Positions 62,499 through 64,000 of a stretch of DNA of 64,000 nucleotides are shown here, one piece after another. Both the position numbers and the translations under genes were made by a program. This DNA is from Bradyrhizobium sp. CCBAU 051011 (GTDB lineage: Bacteria > Pseudomonadota > Alphaproteobacteria > Rhizobiales > Xanthobacteraceae). Below the pieces are notes generated by a model. It was not told the origin of the DNA, searched no databases, and saw only the letters and a program-made list of their open reading frames with translations. Positions within the stretch are counted from its first letter, which is position 1. The number at the start of each line of letters is the position of its first letter. The DNA lies in NCBI RefSeq assembly GCF_009930815.1, contig NZ_CP022222.1:1406501-1470500 (forward strand), in the 5' to 3' direction.

Positions 62499-62557
62499 TC
62501 CAGACGGCGGGCCGATAATGCCCGGCTTTCTGTGATCTTGTTCTCAAGGAGTTTGCC

Positions 62558-64000
62558 ATGACCTCGCATCGGATCACTTTATTGGTCGGTGCCGTGCTCC
62601 TCGGCATCGCAGGCAGCGCCCAGGCAGCCGGCGAAATCGCGATCGTGCGCGATCTTGCAGGCCGCGTCGGCCCCGTGATCGGCTCGGCCCAGGCCTGCCG
62701 CGACATTGCGCGTCCCCGCATCCAGACCATCGTCGACAAGTTTTCGCAGGTGATCCGGGAGGCCTCGTCGAACGAGGCCGAGCGTTCCGATCTCACCCAG
62801 GTGTTCGATCGCAGCGTCGCCGACGGCCGCACCGCCGTTACCTCGGGCAAGATCGATTGCGTCCGGGCCGACCGTCAGCTCGCCGATCTCGAGCGCTCGA
62901 TCTCGGGACCGAGCCTCTCCAGCGTCATCGGCCCCTCGCCTGCCGCGGCGGCAACGGCTGCGAATGCGGCGACCGCGCCGACCGCCAACGTGCCGGCCGG
63001 GCCGCTGCCGCGCGGCATCGGCGAAAAGGAAATTCGCTTCGGCATCGCAGCCCCCTTCTCCGGCTCGGCCCGCGAGCTGGGACGTCAGATGAAGCTCGGC
63101 ATCGAAACCGCCTTCAACCGGATCAACGATGCCGGCGGCGTCGACGGGCGGATGCTCAAACTGTTTGCCGCAGACGACGGCTACGAGCCCTCGCGCACTG
63201 CCGAGGCCATGAAGCAGCTTTATGAAAAGGACCAGGTGTTTGGCATCGTCGGCAATGTCGGCACGCCGACCGCCGCGGTCGCGATTCCCTACGCGCTCGA
63301 ACGCCGGATGCTGTTCTTCGGGGCGTTCACCGGCGCCAACATCCTGCGCAACGATCCGCCGGATCGCTACGTCTTCAACTATCGCGCCAGCTACGTTCAG
63401 GAAACCGACGCTGTCGTTCGCTACCTCGTCAAGATCCGCCGGCTGCAGCCGCGGCAGATCGCAGTGTTTGCGCAGCAGGATTCCTACGGCGATGCCGGAT
63501 TTCAGGGGGTCGCCAAGGCGTTCCGCGCGATGGGGGCAAACGACGGCGCCATCCTGCGGCTCAACTATGCGCGGAACACCGTCGACGTGGACGAGGCGAT
63601 CAACCAGTTGAAGGTTGCGAAGCCGCCGATCAAGGCCGTCGTCATGGTCGCCACCTATCGGGCCGCGGCGCGGTTCATCGAGAAGACGCGCGATGTCTAT
63701 CCCGGCTTGATCTACTCCAACGTCTCGTTCGTCGGTTCCACCGCGCTGGCCGAAGAACTGAAGCTGTTGGGACCGCGCTACACCAACGGCGTGATCGTGA
63801 CGCAGGTGGTGCCGGCGGTGTCGGGCTATTCGTCAGCCGTGCTCGAATACAAGAACGCGCTCGCCAAATATTTCCCCGGCGAAGCGCCCGACTACGTTTC
63901 GTTCGAGGGCTATGTCGCCGCCAACGTCCTGATCGCGGGCATTAAGCGAACCGGCCCGCAGCTCGATACGGAGAAGCTGATCGACACGTTGGAGACCATG
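62558..64000 (+). CDS. LivJ-type ABC substrate-binding protein, 3' part missing
   Basis: 481 codons are present and the frame is open at the window edge. AAGGAG precedes ATG 62558. The signal peptide is MTSHRITLLVGAVLLGIAGS. Residues about 25-140 form an extra helical domain with AQACRDIARPRIQTIVDKFS and two Cys. After an Ala/Thr/Pro linker comes a type I periplasmic-binding fold: EIRFGIAAPFSGSARELGRQ, MKLGIETAFNRINDAGGVDG, GIVGNVGTPTAAVAIPYALE and VFAQQDSYGDAGFQGVAKAF. The binding domain resembles branched-chain amino-acid/amide receptors. The added N-terminal domain is unusual for transport proteins and more like sensor-associated binding proteins. The next genes are not visible. Confidence 0.88.
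   Translation, partial: MTSHRITLLVGAVLLGIAGSAQAAGEIAIVRDLAGRVGPVIGSAQACRDIARPRIQTIVDKFSQVIREASSNEAERSDLTQVFDRSVADGRTAVTSGKIDCVRADRQLADLERSISGPSLSSVIGPSPAAAATAANAATAPTANVPAGPLPRGIGEKEIRFGIAAPFSGSARELGRQMKLGIETAFNRINDAGGVDGRMLKLFAADDGYEPSRTAEAMKQLYEKDQVFGIVGNVGTPTAAVAIPYALERRMLFFGAFTGANILRNDPPDRYVFNYRASYVQETDAVVRYLVKIRRLQPRQIAVFAQQDSYGDAGFQGVAKAFRAMGANDGAILRLNYARNTVDVDEAINQLKVAKPPIKAVVMVATYRAAARFIEKTRDVYPGLIYSNVSFVGSTALAEELKLLGPRYTNGVIVTQVVPAVSGYSSAVLEYKNALAKYFPGEAPDYVSFEGYVAANVLIAGIKRTGPQLDTEKLIDTLETM

Overview
The window looks like chromosome from a Bradyrhizobium-type alphaproteobacterium. It is GC-rich, has many 4-bp start/stop overlaps, carries a complete minCDE operon and several small secreted proteins of rhizobial type, and contains the palindromic interspersed repeats typical of rhizobia (about 31758-31888, 48865-48897 and 59408-59458). 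This placement comes from recall of sequence families, not from a database search. No rRNA, tRNA or CRISPR array was seen.

Layout. (1) 1-7740 is a surface-polysaccharide-like block of lower GC: a partial asparagine synthase, an aldo/keto-reductase-like protein, a Gfo/Idh/MocA oxidoreductase, a SAM methyltransferase, a heparinase II/III-type protein and a DUF354 protein. Decayed transposase pieces (IS66-like at 4030-4200, IS1182-like near 7860-8010) suggest a mosaic, transferred region. (2) 8297-14776 is a type I secretion locus: direct repeats, a large multidomain secreted protein with a lyase-like N-terminus, a strong hairpin, an ABC exporter with two tandem degenerate C39-like domains, and an HlyD adaptor. 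(3) 14945-17276 is a reverse operon: TAXI-type binding protein, secreted protein of unknown function, DsrE-like protein. (4) 17631-31047 is the most interesting region, two divergent arms built around carrier proteins. The left arm has an acyl-CoA-synthetase-like enzyme, two acyl carrier proteins, a second adenylate-forming enzyme and a FabG-like reductase. The right arm has an acyl-CoA dehydrogenase homologue, an amino acid:[carrier protein] ligase, MetY-like and MetA-like enzymes, a pseudogene, a branched-chain-type aminotransferase, an acetolactate-synthase-like TPP enzyme and a cupin. Together they suggest an aminoacyl-carrier-protein pathway whose product I cannot name.

(5) 31090-38738 holds mostly single housekeeping or accessory genes: NYN-domain protein, orphan Tat-exported solute-binding protein, DUF2236 protein, MFS transporter, lytic transglycosylase and small secreted proteins. 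(6) 38716-43273 is a tungstate/molybdate locus, tupBCA, with a frameshifted second binding-protein gene and a divergent HTH plus binding-protein-like regulator. (7) 43491-48000 holds a frameshifted membrane-protein gene, threonine dehydratase and a NarL-type two-component system. (8) 48016-54169 holds small secreted or membrane proteins and a divergent DMT transporter/MocR regulator pair with a clear palindrome between them. (9) 54198-64000 holds an MscS-type channel, a nitronate monooxygenase, an acyl-CoA synthetase, minCDE, a membrane protein and a partial LivJ-type binding protein that runs off the end.

The genes mostly form short operons with divergent promoters. Start sites were moved where a Shine-Dalgarno sequence or family length argued for it.
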